A stretch of DNA of 64,000 nucleotides. Source: an uncultured Coriobacteriaceae bacterium. GTDB taxonomy: Bacteria; Actinomycetota; Coriobacteriia; Coriobacteriales; Coriobacteriaceae. The notes beneath the pieces are model-generated. The model was given only the letters and a program-made list of their open reading frames with translations, did no database searches and was not told the DNA's origin. Below are positions 25,578-33,206 of this stretch, piece after piece. The DNA lies in assembly GCA_944322305.1 (NCBI GenBank), contig CALUOP010000010.1, positions 1 through 64,000 on the forward strand, given 5' to 3'. Each line of letters begins with the position of its first letter. Position 1 is the stretch's first letter. A program made the translations under genes and the position numbers.

Positions 25578-25607
25578 GGGGCCGCACCCCCGCAAAGGAG
25601 GCCTTTC

Positions 25608-25898
25608 ATGCTTATCTCCCAGCGCATTGAGAAGCTTGCGTGCGCGCGCGATGACTCCCGCCGTACTATCGGCACATTCCTGATAGAGCAGGCCGTCCGG
25701 TTCGAAGGTCTCACCATGGCTGACATCGCACGCGAGGCGTTCACCTCCAAGGCCACGCTCGTGCGCTTTGCCAAGCAGCTGGGCTACGAGGGCTGGACGG
25801 AGTTCGCGCGCGCTTACGCCCGCGAGATCGACCGCCCGCGCCGGCCCCGCCCCCAAAACCGCTGCCTCGCTCCCGCGCCCCCGATGCAGGGGGTATAG
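25608..25898 (+). CDS. Stand-alone RpiR/MurR-type helix-turn-helix protein
   Basis: A protein of 96 residues; the ATG at 25608 follows AAAGGAGG. Residues 1-75 match the N-terminal DNA-binding domain of the RpiR family: RRTIGTFLIEQAVRFEGLTMADIAREAFTSKATLVRFAKQLGYEGWTEFARAYARE. RpiR proteins are normally about 280 residues with a sugar-phosphate-binding SIS domain; here the protein ends in a short Pro/Arg tail and no SIS domain follows in any frame. It is either a natural minimal regulator or the remnant of a longer gene. It is 52 bases upstream of the flavoenzyme pair and may control it. Confidence 0.75.
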   Translation: MLISQRIEKLACARDDSRRTIGTFLIEQAVRFEGLTMADIAREAFTSKATLVRFAKQLGYEGWTEFARAYAREIDRPRRPRPQNRCLAPAPPMQGV

Positions 25899-25950
25899 TA
25901 AAAGAGTTGTGCCCGAACCGTGTCATGCGGCACGTAGCGAGAGGGGTTCT

Positions 25951-26796
25951 ATGTACCAAATCCTCCATAAGGAGCAGTATTCGGAAAAGGTCTTCAAGTT
26001 CCGAATCCATGCCCCGCAGATGGCCAAGAAAGCGCAGGCAGGCCAGTTCCTCATGGTGCGCGCGGACGAAACCGGCGAGCGCGTGCCCTTTACCTTCGCC
26101 GACTGGAACCGCGAAGAGGGTTGGATCGAGTTCATCTTCATGGTAATCGGCAAGACCACCACGCTGCTCTCCCAGCTGAACGAGGGCGACTACCTCAAGG
26201 ACGTCACCGGCCCGCTGGGCCAGCCCACCGAGATGGGCCCCGGCCGCTGGGTCGTCATCGGCGGCGGCGTGGGCCTGGCCATCGCCTACCCGGTGGCGCG
26301 CGAGCTGTGCCGCCGCGGCGCCGAGGTCTCGGTCATCATGGGCGCCCGCACCGCCGACCTGCTCATCCTCACCGAGCAGTTCCGCGAGCTGCCGCTCAAG
26401 GGTCTCTACATCACCACCGACGACGGCTCCGAGGGCGAGAAGGGCGTGGTGACCCTGCCGCTCGAGCGCCTGTGCGCCGCCGGCGAGATCGACCGCGCCT
26501 TTGCCGTGGGCCCCGTGCCCATGATGAAGTTCTCGGCCCTCACCTGCGAGAAGCACAACGTGCCGATCACCGCCAGCCTGAACCCCATCATGGTGGACGG
26601 CACCGGCATGTGCGGCTGCTGCCGCGTCGAGGTAGGCGGCCAGACCAAGTTCGCTTGCGTTGACGGGCCGGACTTCGACGCCACCCAGGTCGACTGGAAC
26701 GACCTCGCCGCCCGCCAGGCCACGTACCGCACGCAGGAGGCCGAGGCCATGGCGCACCTGCACGAAGAGGAGGACTGCCCATGCCACAGGAAGTAA
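25951..26796 (+). CDS. nfnA: NADH-dependent ferredoxin:NADP oxidoreductase subunit A / sulfide dehydrogenase beta-like
   Basis: A protein of 281 residues; the ATG at 25951 follows GAGAGGGG. The N-terminal FAD domain has the VPFTFADWN strand (family R-P-x-S/T position), the NAD-binding part has WVVIGGGVGLAIAYPVAREL, and the C-terminus carries a [2Fe-2S] motif MCGCCRVEVGGQTKFACVDGPDFD. This matches the small subunit of NfnAB, which couples ferredoxin, NADH and NADPH, and also the homologous SudB and PyrK-like proteins. The partner gene overlaps by 16 bases, so the two are translated together. Whether the pair bifurcates electrons or acts as a simple transhydrogenase cannot be told from sequence. 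Confidence 0.8.
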   Translation: MYQILHKEQYSEKVFKFRIHAPQMAKKAQAGQFLMVRADETGERVPFTFADWNREEGWIEFIFMVIGKTTTLLSQLNEGDYLKDVTGPLGQPTEMGPGRWVVIGGGVGLAIAYPVARELCRRGAEVSVIMGARTADLLILTEQFRELPLKGLYITTDDGSEGEKGVVTLPLERLCAAGEIDRAFAVGPVPMMKFSALTCEKHNVPITASLNPIMVDGTGMCGCCRVEVGGQTKFACVDGPDFDATQVDWNDLAARQATYRTQEAEAMAHLHEEEDCPCHRK

Positions 26797-28223
26797 CCGG
26801 TTCCGCGGCCGCTGCGAGCGCCGCGCCCAAGTACCGCCCCAACATCGGCGCGCCGCGCACGCCGGCCAACGAGGAGCCCGCCGCCGAGCGCGCGCGTGAC
26901 TTCCGCCCCGTCGACACCGGCTACACCGTCGCCGACGCCGTTGCCGAGGCCAACCGCTGCCTGGACTGCAAGAAGCCCCTGTGCATGGAGGGCTGCCCGG
27001 TGGGCGTGCACATCCCGCAGTTCCTGGAGCAGATCCGCGCCGAGGACTGGGCCGGCGCGCTCGAGACCGTGAAGGGCGACAACCTCCTGCCCTCCGTGTG
27101 CGGCCGCGTGTGCCCGCAGGAGAGTCAGTGCGAGGGCAAGTGCGTGCTCGGCCGCAAGGGCGAGCCGGTGGCCATCGGCCAGCTGGAGCGCTTCGTGGGC
27201 GACATGGCGCCCGAGGTGGGCAAGGCCCCGGTGTGCAAGCCCAAGAACGGCAAGAAGGTCGCGGTTATCGGTTCGGGCCCCAGCGGTATCGCCTGCGCCG
27301 GCGAGCTGGCGCGCGAGGGCTTCGACGTCACCGTGTACGAGGCGTTCTTCACCGGCGGCGGCGTGCTGACCTACGGCATCCCGGAGTTCCGCCTGCCCAA
27401 GACCATCGTCAAGCGCGAGATCGAGGGCCTGGAGCAGCTCGGCGTGCACTTTGAGTACAACGCCGTGGCCGGCCGCCTGTACTCGGCCGACGAGTTCTTC
27501 GACGAGCTGGGCTACGACGCCCTGTACCTGGCGGTGGGCGCGGGCCTGCCGCGGTTTCTCAACGTGCCGGGCGAGAACCTCCCCGGCGTGTACACCGCCA
27601 ACGAGTACCTTACGCGCTCTAACCTCATGCACGCCTACGAGTTCCCCGCCTATGACACGCCGGTGCGCCACGGCAAGAACGTGGTGGTCTTCGGCGGCGG
27701 CAACGTTGCCATGGACGCCGCGCGCACCGCGCTGCGCCTGGGGGCCGAGAAGGTCACCTTGGCGTACCGCCGCACCGAGGCCGAGATGCCCGCGCGCCGC
27801 GCCGAGATCCACCACGCCAAGGAGGAGGGCGTCGAGTTCTTGGAGCTCGTGGCGCCCATCGCGTTCACCGCGGGTGAGGACGGCTTCGTGAGTGCCATCC
27901 GCCTGCAGCAGTGCGAGCTTGGCGAGCCCGACGACTCGGGCCGCCGCCGTCCGGTGCCTATCGAGGGGGCCGAGATCGAGATCCCCTGCGACGTGGCGAT
28001 CACCGCCATCGGCACCAAGGCCAACCCCTTCGCCGAGCTGGCGTGCGGCGTGGAGCCCAACAAGTGGGGCTACATCGACACCGACGAGAACGGCCGCACG
28101 AGCAACCCGCGCGTGTGGGCCGGCGGCGACATCGTAACCGGCGCCGCCACGGTGATCCTGGCCATGGGCGCCGGCAAGAAGGCCGCGGCGTCCATCAAGG
28201 AGACCCTGCTGGGCGAGAAGTAA
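26781..28223 (+). CDS. nfnB: NADPH-binding large subunit of the Nfn/glutamate synthase small-chain family
   Basis: A protein of 480 residues. N-terminal cysteines CLDCKKPLCMEGCPVGVHIP and CGRVCPQESQCEGKC bind two [4Fe-4S] clusters. The FAD loop VAVIGSGPSGIACAGELAREG (about residue 160) and the NADPH loop VVVFGGGNVAMDAARTAL follow, with AITAIGTKANPF near the end. This is the GltD/NfnB/SudA family. No large glutamate synthase chain is nearby and the partner is an NfnA-like flavoprotein, so an Nfn-type function is preferred over glutamate synthase. A strong hairpin terminator lies downstream at 28286-28335. Confidence 0.85.
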   Translation: MPQEVTGSAAAASAAPKYRPNIGAPRTPANEEPAAERARDFRPVDTGYTVADAVAEANRCLDCKKPLCMEGCPVGVHIPQFLEQIRAEDWAGALETVKGDNLLPSVCGRVCPQESQCEGKCVLGRKGEPVAIGQLERFVGDMAPEVGKAPVCKPKNGKKVAVIGSGPSGIACAGELAREGFDVTVYEAFFTGGGVLTYGIPEFRLPKTIVKREIEGLEQLGVHFEYNAVAGRLYSADEFFDELGYDALYLAVGAGLPRFLNVPGENLPGVYTANEYLTRSNLMHAYEFPAYDTPVRHGKNVVVFGGGNVAMDAARTALRLGAEKVTLAYRRTEAEMPARRAEIHHAKEEGVEFLELVAPIAFTAGEDGFVSAIRLQQCELGEPDDSGRRRPVPIEGAEIEIPCDVAITAIGTKANPFAELACGVEPNKWGYIDTDENGRTSNPRVWAGGDIVTGAATVILAMGAGKKAAASIKETLLGEK

Positions 28224-28285
28224 GCGCTGCGGGGCGCTGGTCCTCAGGGCTGGCGCCGGGCCCAAAAACGCTCCTTGCTTGAGAA

Positions 28286-28340
28286 AAAACCTCCCGTTGC
28301 CCGGCTGCGTTGCAGCGCGGGGGACGGGAGGTTTTCCGTC
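28286..28340. terminator. Terminator between nfnB and pth
   Basis: AAAACCTCCCGT (28286-28297) is complementary to ACGGGAGGTTTT (28324-28335), with T-rich sequence on both strands, so it can stop transcription from both convergent genes. Confidence 0.75.
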
Positions 28341-28350
28341 TGCCAAGGGC

Positions 28351-28465
28351 TGTCATTGGGGACGGGTACCTATGGCATGTCATTGGGGACGGGTACCTAT
28401 GGCATGTCATTGGGGACGGGTACCCATGGCAGACGCCGCGCGCTCCTCCGCGGGTACCCGCCCCT
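28351..28465. repeat. Three exact-period 27-bp tandem repeats with inverted partner
   Basis: TGTCATTGGGGACGGGTACC plus (C/T)ATGGCA repeats at 28351-28377, 28378-28404 and 28405-28431 with almost no variation. CGGGTACCCGCCCC at about 28451-28464 is an inverted partner. It is the densest copy of the GGGGACGGGTACC family in the window. Confidence 0.8.
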
Positions 28466-28506
28466 GTTGCTGGTCGTCCTTCTCAGGGCCGGTCGTCCTT
28501 CTCGGC

Positions 28507-29091
28507 CTACAGCAGCCGCCCGAGCCCTTCGGCCACGGCGCGCTCGCACAGATCGGCGGCATCCTCGGCCATGAGGCGGAAGCTCTCCAGCTCGGAGCCC
28601 TTCATCTGCTTGAGCACGTAGGTGGCCACGTCCATGCGTCCCGGAGGCCGGCCGATGCCGCAGCGCACGCGCCCGAAGTCGCGCGTCTTGAGCTTGTCGG
28701 AAAGCGAGCGCAGTCCGTTGTGAGCGTTGAGGCCGCCGCCGAACTTGGCCCGCACCGCGCCGGGCTCGAGGTCGAGCTCGTCGTGCACCACGAGGATCTC
28801 CGCCGGCTTTACGCGCTCGGCGGCCGCCAGCTTGGCCACCGGGCCGCCGGACACGTTCATGAACGCCTGCGGCTTTGCCAGCAGCACCTCGCACGGGCCG
28901 TCGACCCCGCGCATGCGCACACGCGCCACCTCTGACCCCGCTTGGTTCTTCCAGTACGAGACGCCCAGGCGCGCGGCCAGCGCGTCGACGCAGGCAAAGC
29001 CGGCGTTGTGGCGCGTCTCGGCGTACTCGGCGCCGGGGTTTCCCAGCCCCACGATCATGCGGACGGGCTTCGGCTTGGCAGGTGCGGGCAT
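28507..29091 (-). CDS. pth: Peptidyl-tRNA hydrolase
   Basis: A protein of 194 residues from the ATG at 29091, chosen because GAGGAGG lies six bases upstream. Pth releases tRNA from peptidyl-tRNA that drops off ribosomes and is essential. Family motifs: IVGLGNPGAEYAETRHNAGF with the catalytic histidine, KPQAFMNVSG, VVHDELDLEPGAVRAKFGGGLNAHNGLRS, and RVRCGIGRPPGRMDVATYVL. Length and motifs are normal. A REP-like GGGACA/TGTCCC element (29105-29134) and a 33-bp palindrome lie just upstream, between it and the decarboxylase gene. Confidence 0.95.
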   Translation of the reverse strand: MPAPAKPKPVRMIVGLGNPGAEYAETRHNAGFACVDALAARLGVSYWKNQAGSEVARVRMRGVDGPCEVLLAKPQAFMNVSGGPVAKLAAAERVKPAEILVVHDELDLEPGAVRAKFGGGLNAHNGLRSLSDKLKTRDFGRVRCGIGRPPGRMDVATYVLKQMKGSELESFRLMAEDAADLCERAVAEGLGRLL

Positions 29092-29104
29092 GCGCATCCT
29101 CCTC

Positions 29105-29134
29105 GGGGACGGTTGGGACAGGTTGTCTTGTCCC
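29105..29134. repeat. REP-like element upstream of pth
   Basis: GGGGACGG, then GGGACAGGTTGTCTTGTCCC, a short inverted repeat. It resembles the GGGGACGGG family and the element at 31763-31785. Confidence 0.5.
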
Positions 29135-29145
29135 ATGATACGGGA

Positions 29146-29178
29146 TGCGCCAAATTGGGCCGTGCTTAATTTGGCGCA
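29146..29178. repeat. 33-bp palindromic repeat, copy 3
   Basis: Arms TGCGCCAAATTGGGC and GCTTAATTTGGCGCA between two leftward genes. Confidence 0.85.
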
Positions 29179-29186
29179 TGCGCCCG

Positions 29187-30617
29187 TTACGCCCGCATCG
29201 CCGCGGCCTCCTCGCGCGCGTAGGCCGCCAGGCGGCGCACCGTCTCGCGCATCTCGTCCTCGGACGTGCGCGGGTGGATGGCGCAGATGCGCAGCACCTT
29301 CTTGCCGCCGAGCTCGGTGGTGAACACGCCGGCGTAGCCGCTTTCGAGCATGCAGCGGCTCACGCGCAGGTTGAGCTCGTCCAACTCCTCCTCGCTCAGG
29401 CCCTCGGGTGCAAAGCGGAAGTTCACCATGGCCATCTGCGCCGGCGCCACCACTTCGGCGTCCGGCGTCTGGCGCAGCTCGTCCTCAGCCCACCGCGCCA
29501 GCGTGAAGCCGTGCTCGATGCAGTCGGCCATGCCCTTCTCGCCCATGACCTGCAGGGTGAACCAGAGCTTCAGGCCGCGCGCCGGACGCGTGAGCTCGGG
29601 TCCCAGGTCCCAGGGGTTCACCAGGTCGGCGTCGTCCTCAAGGTCCTTCAGGTACTCGGGGTGCGCGCTGAAGCTCTTGAGCAGGGTGTGCTCGTCACGT
29701 ACCAGCAGCATGCTGCACGAGTACGTCTGGAACAGCCACTTGTGCGCGTCCCAGGAAAGCGAGTCGGCCAGCTCCACGCCGTCCAGCATGTCGCGGTACC
29801 GGGTTAGCAGCACGCTTGCGCCAAAGGCGCCGTCCACGTGCATCCACAGGCCCTCGGCGCGGCACACCGCGGCGATCTCGCGCAGCGGGTCAACCGATCC
29901 GGTGTTGGTGGTGCCGGCCGAGGCGATCACCACGAACGGCGCCAGGCCTGCGGCGCGGTCGGCGGCGATGGCGCTTGCGAGCTCGTCGGTCTTCATGCGG
30001 TACGCGCCGTCGGTGGGGATGATGCGGATGCGCGCGTCGGTGACGCCGATCATGCGCAGGGCCTTGGCGTTGGAGGAGTGCGTCTGGTCGGACACGTAGG
30101 CCACGGCGCGGCCCCAGTCCTCCTCGTCCAAGATAGTGTCGCGGGCGGCGATAAGCGCGGTGAAGTTGGCCATGGAGCCGCCGGAGACGAAGGTGCCGCT
30201 GGCGGTCTCGGCCGGGAAGCCGGCCTTGGCGCACAGCCAGCCGATGAGGCCCTTCTCAACCGCGTGGCCGGCGGGGTAGTTGGCCACGCTGCCGGCGTGG
30301 CGGTTGTAGCCGGCGGCGATCATGTCGCCCAGCCAGCTGATGGCCGAGGTGGGTCCGGGCACGAAGCCCATGAAGCGCGCGTGGTCGGCGTTGTAGCCGT
30401 AGCCGATGATGTCGTGCTCCATCTCGGCGACCACGTCCTCGAGCTCGCGGCCCTCGGCGGGGATGCCGCGGTGCTCGATCTCGTCGAGCGCGGCGGCGGT
30501 GGGCTCGTTGATCACCGGGCCCGAGGAGAGCGTGCGGTTGCGCTCGAACAGGTCGCACACGAAGCGCACGGCGGCGCGCTCGACATCCTGCTCCATCGAA
30601 GTTTCGCGGGTGTACAT
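29187..30617 (-). CDS. PLP-dependent group II amino acid decarboxylase
   Basis: A protein of 476 residues; the ATG at 30617 has AGAGGAGG upstream. The fold and motifs are those of aromatic-amino-acid and glutamate decarboxylases: GFVPGPTSAISWLGDMIAAGYN, TFVSGGSMANFTAL, SDQTHSSNAKAL, WMHVDGAFGASVLL and SWDAHKWLFQTYSCSMLLV, where the lysine (about residue 290) holds PLP. It releases carbon dioxide from an amino acid, giving an amine. The substrate is not fixed by sequence; the AADC-like FVPGPTSA segment leans toward an aromatic substrate over glutamate. A LysR regulator is divergently transcribed, 173 bases away, and probably controls it. No transporter is adjacent. Confidence 0.85.
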   Translation of the reverse strand: MYTRETSMEQDVERAAVRFVCDLFERNRTLSSGPVINEPTAAALDEIEHRGIPAEGRELEDVVAEMEHDIIGYGYNADHARFMGFVPGPTSAISWLGDMIAAGYNRHAGSVANYPAGHAVEKGLIGWLCAKAGFPAETASGTFVSGGSMANFTALIAARDTILDEEDWGRAVAYVSDQTHSSNAKALRMIGVTDARIRIIPTDGAYRMKTDELASAIAADRAAGLAPFVVIASAGTTNTGSVDPLREIAAVCRAEGLWMHVDGAFGASVLLTRYRDMLDGVELADSLSWDAHKWLFQTYSCSMLLVRDEHTLLKSFSAHPEYLKDLEDDADLVNPWDLGPELTRPARGLKLWFTLQVMGEKGMADCIEHGFTLARWAEDELRQTPDAEVVAPAQMAMVNFRFAPEGLSEEELDELNLRVSRCMLESGYAGVFTTELGGKKVLRICAIHPRTSEDEMRETVRRLAAYAREEAAAMRA

Positions 30618-30743
30618 ACGGGGCCTCCTCTGGTCTGCGCGCCCGGCGGCGCGGTTGTTCCTTCCGGTTTGTATGGTGCCAGACCAGCGAGTATATGTAC
30701 AATTCATAGATATGTTAGTACGATTAAAAATACTGATACCAGA

Positions 30744-30776
30744 TGCGCCAGATTAGGCCCGGCCTAGATTGGCGCA
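30744..30776. repeat. 33-bp palindromic repeat, copy 4
   Basis: TGCGCCAGATTAGGC and GCCTAGATTGGCGCA arms. Unlike most copies it lies between divergent genes, ending 14 bases before the LysR start, so it is not simply a terminator. Confidence 0.8.
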
Positions 30777-30790
30777 GGGGAGGAGGCCCC

Positions 30791-31729
30791 GTGGAGCTGC
30801 GCACCATCGAGACGTTCATCAAGGTGGCCGAGCTCGGCAGCTTCTCGCGCGCGGCCGAGAAGCTCGGCTACTCGCAGTCGGCCGTGACCATGCAGGTTCA
30901 GCAGCTCGAGCGCGAGCTGGGCGTGCGCCTGCTCGACCGCGTCCCGCGCGGCGCGGTGCTCACCGAGCAGGGCCGCACGTTTGCCCTGCGCGCCCGCGAG
31001 GTGCTGGCGGCGGCCGACCAAGCTGCGGCGTCGGTGCAGGCGGCGGACCCGTCCGCGCCCGAGCAGGCAACCGGCACGCTGCGCATCGGTACCGTCGAAT
31101 CGGTCTCCACCGCGCTGCTGCCCGAGCTTTTGGTGCGCTTTCATGCGCGCTGCCCGCGCGTTGAACTGGTGGTGCGCACCGCGCGGCGCGACCAGCTGGT
31201 GGCAGGCCTGCGCGACGGCAGCCTGGACGTGGTCGTCACCATGGAGGAGAAGTTCAGCGCCGCGGGCCTTGCGCGCACCGTGCTGCGCGAGGAGGAGATC
31301 GTGTTCGTGGCCCCGCCGGGGATGCGCCGGCCTGCGGGCACGGCTGGTTCCGACGCCGCGGGGCCGGATGCGCATCCGCCGCTTGCCCTGCGCGACCTGG
31401 TTCAGATGCCGTTCGTGCTCACCGAGCGCGGCGAGAGCTACCGCTTGGCGCTCGACCGCCTGCTGGCCGAGGAGGACTGCGAGCTCGCCCCCATCGTGGA
31501 GGCCGGCAACACCGAGACCCTGGTGCACCTGGCCGAGCGCGGTGTGGGCTGCTCGTTTCTGCCGCGGTTCTCGGTTGCGGCATCGCTTGCCGCCGGCACG
31601 CTCGAGCTGCTCGACGTGGACGCCCCGCCCGTGCGCATGACCAGCCAGCTGTTCGTGCGCAAGAGCAGCTGGCCAGCTGCGCCCCTCGCCGCCTTTACCG
31701 AGCTCTGCAAGGGGTTCTTCTCGTCATGA
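30791..31729 (+). CDS. LysR-family transcriptional regulator
   Basis: A protein of 312 residues; the GTG at 30791 follows GGGGAGGAGG. The N-terminal winged helix is typical: ELRTIETFIKVAELGSFSRAAEKLGYSQSAVTMQVQQLERELGVRLLDR. The rest is the periplasmic-binding-protein-like effector domain (TLRIGTVESVSTALLPELL, LDVVVTMEEKF, GVGCSFLPRFSV). LysR proteins usually regulate a divergent gene in response to a small molecule, so the decarboxylase is the likely target and its substrate or product the likely effector. The 33-bp palindrome sits in the shared control region. Confidence 0.9.
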   Translation: MELRTIETFIKVAELGSFSRAAEKLGYSQSAVTMQVQQLERELGVRLLDRVPRGAVLTEQGRTFALRAREVLAAADQAAASVQAADPSAPEQATGTLRIGTVESVSTALLPELLVRFHARCPRVELVVRTARRDQLVAGLRDGSLDVVVTMEEKFSAAGLARTVLREEEIVFVAPPGMRRPAGTAGSDAAGPDAHPPLALRDLVQMPFVLTERGESYRLALDRLLAEEDCELAPIVEAGNTETLVHLAERGVGCSFLPRFSVAASLAAGTLELLDVDAPPVRMTSQLFVRKSSWPAAPLAAFTELCKGFFSS

Positions 31730-31734
31730 AAAAA

Positions 31735-31757
31735 GGGCCGCTCTAAAAGAGCGGCCC
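31735..31757 (-). terminator. Rho-independent terminator of the RCK operon
   Basis: GGGCCGCTCT (31735-31744) and AGAGCGGCCC (31748-31757) form a perfect 10-bp stem. Read on the minus strand it is followed by a run of six T, so it ends the leftward transcript from the pump and RCK genes. Confidence 0.85.
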
Positions 31758-31762
31758 CGTGT

Positions 31763-31785
31763 GGGACAAGCTAACTTGCCCGTCC
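31763..31785. repeat. REP-like short inverted repeat
   Basis: GGGACAAG then CTTGCCC around a short loop, next to the terminator. It is similar in form to 29105-29134. Confidence 0.4.
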
Positions 31786-31793
31786 GTTTCCGG

Positions 31794-32453
31794 TTAGGAG
31801 AAAAGCCTCCGGATGCCGTTGCGGCCCTCCTGGCTCGTGAAGAGCACGGCCTCGTCGCCTGCGGCCAGCACCGTTTCGCCGTTGGGCACGGTGATCTCGC
31901 CGCCGCGCTCCACGGCTACTACGATGGTTTGCGCGGGGAAGTCGATGTTGCGCAGCTTGGCGCCGTCCACGCGCGAGCCGGCGCGCACAGCGGCCTGCAC
32001 GATGCAGTGCTCGTCGCGTCCGAGCTTCATGAGGGTGTACACGTCGCGCAGGTTCATGCCCTCCAAAATGAACCGGCCGATAAGCTCGGCTTGGTTCACG
32101 CCCACGTCGACGCCGTTGGCCGGCGTGAACATCCAAGCGTTGGCGGGGTTGTTCACGCGCGCGATCACGCGCGGCACCGAGAACTCCATCTTGGCGAGCA
32201 TCGCCGCCACGAGGTTCACCTCGTCGCTGCCCGTGACGATGGCCACCACGTCGGCCATGTGCACGCCGGCGCGCTCGAGCACCTGCGGGTCGCTTGCCGA
32301 ACCCTCCACCACGTCGGCTTCGGGGCACGCCTGCGCCAGGCGGGCTGCCACGTCGGCCCTGCGCTCGATAACCGCTACCGCGTTGCCGTCGGCGATAAGC
32401 TGCGAGGCCAGATGGCCGCCGATCTTGCCGCCGCCCACGATGATGATCTGCAT
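31794..32453 (-). CDS. RCK-domain K+ uptake regulator (TrkA/KtrA-like), second of two
   Basis: A protein of 219 residues. It has an RCK-N Rossmann domain (MQIIIVGGGKIGGHLASQLIADGNAVAVIERR, then DVVEGSASDPQVLERAG and ADVVAIVTGSDEVNLVAAMLA) and an RCK-C domain (LRNIDFPAQTIVVAVERGGEITVPNGETVLAAGDEAVLF). Such proteins sit under K+ channels or transporters and gate them in response to nucleotides. The nearest membrane partner expected, TrkH/KtrB, is not in the window. It lies nine bases downstream of a second RCK gene and is the last gene before the terminator. Confidence 0.88.
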   Translation of the reverse strand: MQIIIVGGGKIGGHLASQLIADGNAVAVIERRADVAARLAQACPEADVVEGSASDPQVLERAGVHMADVVAIVTGSDEVNLVAAMLAKMEFSVPRVIARVNNPANAWMFTPANGVDVGVNQAELIGRFILEGMNLRDVYTLMKLGRDEHCIVQAAVRAGSRVDGAKLRNIDFPAQTIVVAVERGGEITVPNGETVLAAGDEAVLFTSQEGRNGIRRLFS

Positions 32454-32462
32454 GGAAACCGC

Positions 32463-33116
32463 CTACCCCTCGATCCCGAACATCTGCTTGAACTTGCGGC
32501 TTGCCGTTGAGGCCACGGCGGCATACACGATGTCGCCGTCGGCAAGCACCGTGCCCTGCGTGGGGATGAACGTCTCGTTGCCGCGCGACACGGCCGTGAC
32601 CTGCACCTCGCCCACCGCGGTGAGCTCACGCACGGTGGCGCCGTCGAGCAGCGCCGGCACGTCGGCGCGCACAAGCTGCACCTCGCCGGAGCCCAGCTCG
32701 TACACGCCGTCAAGCTGCTGGTAGGTGAGGAGTTCGCAGATGCGCGAGACGCCCCACGCGTTGGGCGAGACGGTTTGGATGCTCAGGCGCCGGTACGTCT
32801 CGGCCTTGGAGAGGTCGTGCAGGCGCGCGATGACGCGCGGCACGCGGAAGGCGCTGCGGGCCACATGGGCCACCACGATGTTGGCCTCGTCCGAGCCCAT
32901 GCAGCTCACCACGGCGCTGGCCCGCTCGATGCCGGCCCTCTCCAGCACGTCGCGGTCGAAGCCCACGCCGAGCACGCGCGCGCCGGTGAAGCCTGCGCCC
33001 AGCGCGTCGAGCGCCTCCTGGCTGTGATCGACCGCGGTTACGCTGAAGCCCTGGCGGCACAGCCGCTGCGCGAGCCCCGCGCCCATGAAGCCAACGCCTA
33101 CTACGATTACGTTCAT
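32463..33116 (-). CDS. RCK-domain K+ uptake regulator (TrkA/KtrA-like), first of two
   Basis: A protein of 217 residues. The N-terminal nucleotide fold is VIVVGVGFMGAGLAQRLCRQGFSVTAVDHS, followed by GVGFDRDVLERAGI and SAVVSCMGSDEANIVVAHVA; the C-terminal RCK-C part has TAVGEVQVTAVSRGNETFIPTQGTVLADGDIVYAAV. It is clearly homologous to the next gene but diverged, as in Trk systems with two paired regulators. It follows the P-type ATPase gene by 90 bases on the same strand. The tandem arrangement suggests the two proteins form a mixed ring. Confidence 0.88.
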   Translation of the reverse strand: MNVIVVGVGFMGAGLAQRLCRQGFSVTAVDHSQEALDALGAGFTGARVLGVGFDRDVLERAGIERASAVVSCMGSDEANIVVAHVARSAFRVPRVIARLHDLSKAETYRRLSIQTVSPNAWGVSRICELLTYQQLDGVYELGSGEVQLVRADVPALLDGATVRELTAVGEVQVTAVSRGNETFIPTQGTVLADGDIVYAAVASTASRKFKQMFGIEG

Positions 33117-33206
33117 GATGCTCTCCTCTCAGAGAAGCTCCGGGTTCCTGCCCCGGGGGATGTGCCTTGCGCGCGGGTTGCCCCGCGCCGAACCTTGCCC
33201 CGAGCG

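Larger units (their letters stand above)
24790..25607. other. Repeat-rich intergenic region
   Basis: No gene is supported. It contains modular cluster 4 (24955-25215) with an internal perfect hairpin, a MITE-like element (25419-25547), and TACAAT at 25572-25577, a -10 candidate for the next gene. Confidence 0.6.

Noticed and set aside
26781-28223. Glutamate synthase small subunit
   Set aside because: No large GOGAT chain nearby, and the gene overlaps an NfnA/SudB-like flavoprotein; the Nfn-type reading fits better.
26406-28346. Open frame of 646 codons opposite nfnB
   Set aside because: Antisense shadow; nfnB carries all iron-sulfur and nucleotide motifs.
28351-28431. Short CRISPR array
   Set aside because: The 27-base units are directly contiguous with no spacers and belong to a dispersed repeat family.
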